Part shown: positions 62,199 to 64,000 of the stretch, piece after piece
Layout of the letters: the number at the start of each line of letters is the position of its first letter
Numbering within the stretch: position 1 is the first letter of the stretch
NCBI RefSeq assembly: GCF_963966145.1
Contig: NC_091048.1
Coordinates: 12,338,001 to 12,402,000, forward strand
Length of the DNA stretch: 64,000 bases
Source of the DNA: Tenebrio molitor
Taxonomy: Eukaryota > Arthropoda > Insecta > Coleoptera > Tenebrionidae
Direction of reading: 5' to 3'
Position numbers and translations under genes: made by a program
Notes under the pieces: model-generated
Told to the model about the DNA's origin: nothing
What the model saw: only the letters and a program-made list of their open reading frames with translations
The model's database searches: none

Positions 62199-63502
62199 TT
62201 ATGTGATGCTACTTTTATCAATCCAACTGTTGTGTGTGTTGTTTAGTCCTAACCATTTGACATACATTCTTCTTCCTTTTTTTCTTAAAACTTTTTCCAC
62301 CAAGTAAATATCCGAATGTTTTACTTTCTGCAATTCTTCTTCATAAAATCCTCCTAATATATCTTCGCCCTGTACATCTTTTAATAAATATGTTGTTGGA
62401 TTAGTTAGCTTTACTTTTTTAACAATGAAAATTTCGTTTGACCAATTGGCTGTATAAGATTTATCAAAAATTTGACGATGTTTACTTATTCGTACATGAT
62501 CACCAACAGAAAATTTATTATGTACATTTGCAAGCTTTATATGAGTATAAATTGATTTCAATATTGATCTTTCATTGCTTTTTTTAACATTTGCCGGTGT
62601 AGTTTTAATTGTGCTGTGATATTTGTTGTTATATTCGTTGGCGATTTTATCTAATATATTGACCCATTTATAATTTCCTTGAAAACTAAATTGTACCCAC
62701 ATTAATTGCTTTAGCGTTCTGTTGACCCGTTCAACTATAGATGCTTTAATAGAACTGAACGTACTTACTATAATGATTAATTTTACGTTTTTTCATTAAA
62801 CTTTGAAATTTTGTATTAAAAAACTCTTTACCGTAGTCAGTCTGTAAGTTTTTAGGTGGTGGTTTTACTTTTAGTAAAATATTCTCCATTGCTGTACTCA
62901 CATCAATAGAATTTTTTGTCTTTAATGGAGCCATCCAGACGTACTATTGCGGGCAAAAAAAGTGGGACATCAACGTCATTGTCTTGACTTTTAATGTGAA
63001 ATAACCCTTATCTTATTCTAACCCTACTTTGAATTGATTGACGTTGTCATTAAGTATTGTAGGTTGTAGGGAATGATTGTAAGTAAGCACGTAGTGAAGA
63101 TTTATTTAAGGCAAAGTCCCAATCAAAATCTATCTTTATCAAAAGGAGAGAGCATTTGGAAAAGGAAAATAGGAGTATAAAATAAATTTTTAAACTGTCA
63201 TCTGGAATAGTGTCAAAAAAATGACAATAAAGCTTAAACTACATCGAATTTTTCAAAACTGACAGAAATTTGATGTCCCACTTTTTTTGCCCGCAATAGT
63301 ACTTAGAAAAGCAATCAATTACAACTAAAATGTATTTAAATTGTTGATTTTCTTTGGCATATGGAATCATTTCCGCAAGATCAGCTTGCAATGTTTCATT
63401 TAGTCCTTTAATTATAATACGACGACGTTTGAATTTTTTTCTTGCAGGCTTATGTAATTCTTTTACGATATCCGATTTTGATGGAAGTAGGTTTATAACC
63501 AT
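62199..63502 (-). pseudogene. Polinton/Maverick integrase with C-terminal chromodomain, split by a MITE
   Basis: Reads from 63502: SDIVKELHKPARKKFKRRRI, LQADLAEMIPYAKENQQFKY (D1), ILVVIDCFSKY, then the MITE. Then come VWMAPLKTKNSIDVSTAMEN, KNLQTDYGKEFFNTKFQSLM (D2) and, after a 4-bp duplication, SIVERVNRTLKQLMW (E). The C-terminal part is KFSVGDHVRISKHRQIFDKS, NWSNEIFIVKKVKLTNPTTY, and a chromodomain ending (YLVEKVLRKKGRRMYVKWLG). Polinton integrases insert the element into host DNA. Apart from the MITE and the 4-bp slip near 62760 the frame is preserved. The start codon and N terminus upstream are uncertain. Confidence 0.88.
62944..63299. mobile_element. 356-bp MITE in the Polinton integrase, TA TSD
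   Basis: CTATTGCGGGCAAAAAAAGT begins a perfect ~30-bp terminal repeat, mirrored at 63299. TA flanks both ends (62942-62943, 63300-63301). Non-coding. Bringing the flanks together at a single TA restores the integrase frame. Confidence 0.93.
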
Positions 63503-63532
63503 TATCTTTTAATTTGGAAACCATGCTTATTA

Positions 63533-63982
63533 TTAGTGTTTTATAATCGCTTTTTCATCATTGACTGACTGATTTTCAAATTTTATTGGACATTTAACAA
63601 TTATTTGCGCAAATAAACATTTAAATTTATTGTTTTTAGTTTTCGATGTACTTTGTTTAACAACAAATGATATACTTGTTCCAAATTGCATTTGATAATT
63701 CAAAGCTTGTTCTTTAGTAAATAATTTATCATTTAAACTTATAAGAACCTCTTCATTGTTTAGAAGAATCTTTTCAATGGTACCCTGTTCTAATGGAAAT
63801 TTATAATCAACTCTGTCAAATCCTATAATATATTTATTATCTACAATGGCATAAGCTTCAAATTTTAAAATTACGTTATAAAACATATATGAGGATGAAA
63901 GTATTTCTTTGTCACTAAACTTTGTCAATACCAATTGTGGATTTTTAACTAAGTGACGTCCAAATTTATCAAGCGTCATCAT
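63533..63982 (-). CDS. Polinton-associated protein of unknown function
   Basis: 149 codons starting MMTLDKFGRHLVKNPQLVLT. The body (EILSSSYMFYNVILKFEAYA, IIGFDRVDYKFPLEQGTIEK) suggests beta strands. Proteins with a LDxFGR start commonly lie near insect Polinton integrases; I recall this association but cannot name the role. It ends in Lys/Asn-rich sequence. It lies upstream of the integrase on the same strand. Confidence 0.4.
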   Translation of the reverse strand: MMTLDKFGRHLVKNPQLVLTKFSDKEILSSSYMFYNVILKFEAYAIVDNKYIIGFDRVDYKFPLEQGTIEKILLNNEEVLISLNDKLFTKEQALNYQMQFGTSISFVVKQSTSKTKNNKFKCLFAQIIVKCPIKFENQSVNDEKAIIKH

Positions 63983-64000
63983 TCAATAATACCAGATTCA

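Noticed and set aside
1..64000. tRNA or rRNA genes
   Set aside because: Scanning by eye found no cloverleaf with A/B boxes and no rRNA core motifs; a dedicated search could still find a degenerate one.

Overview
This window looks like heterochromatin-like, AT-rich arthropod DNA, most likely insect. It has no prokaryotic operons, no rRNA or tRNA gene that I can see, and no convincing host gene. Nearly every coding segment is a eukaryotic mobile-element gene, most are pseudogenes, and many sit inside one another. The families present are PIF/Harbinger, P (THAP), piggyBac, hAT, Tc1/mariner, pogo/Tigger, Polinton, a Crypton-type tyrosine recombinase, BEL/Pao, a Gypsy-like LTR element, an R2-clade LINE and CR1-like and RNase-H-bearing LINEs. 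That mixture is typical of insects, but the species cannot be told from the sequence.

Layout. 0-3.4 kb: a broken Harbinger element with intact ends (703-3384, TTA duplication), possibly lying in the intron of a small unknown gene. 4.1-7.0 kb: a CR1-like LINE 3' end abutting a KRBA2/Ginger-type integrase pseudogene that carries a MITE. 7.5-9.2 kb: SANT, Crypton and Harbinger scraps. 9.19-11.93 kb: a Harbinger element whose three-exon transposase is split by an hAT-type MITE and a TA-type MITE. 12-22 kb: pogo, LINE, GC-rich LTR-like and Harbinger debris, a foldback, and a nearly full pogo/Tigger transposase. 22.2-25.4 kb: a Harbinger nuclease split by a TIR element that holds an almost intact ZMYM1-type hAT gene. 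25.7-29.5 kb: BEL/Pao remnants abutting a long R2-clade LINE. 30.5-32.9 kb: piggyBac. 33.0-47.0 kb: a nest of P-superfamily elements. 47-52 kb: mariner tail, MITE, GC-rich LTR-like block and a rearranged BED-hAT. 52-60.4 kb: P, mariner and pogo pieces, an unidentified repeated gene family and three further LINE copies. 60.9-64 kb: the edge of a Polinton.

The most unusual part is 33.0-47.0 kb. Six P-type elements or derivatives with CATG or CATAG ends can be separated by exact 7-8 bp target duplications. Elements C2, B and C3, plus a 24-bp B-end scrap, all sit at the same AAATCTAC motif in the terminal repeats of host P element A. Elements in this nest encode THAP domains in three arrangements, one carries an almost perfect 61-bp-arm hairpin, and one (C2) carries a Gypsy-like element with nearly identical LTRs and a single open 810-codon frame that has lost its reverse transcriptase and integrase cores.
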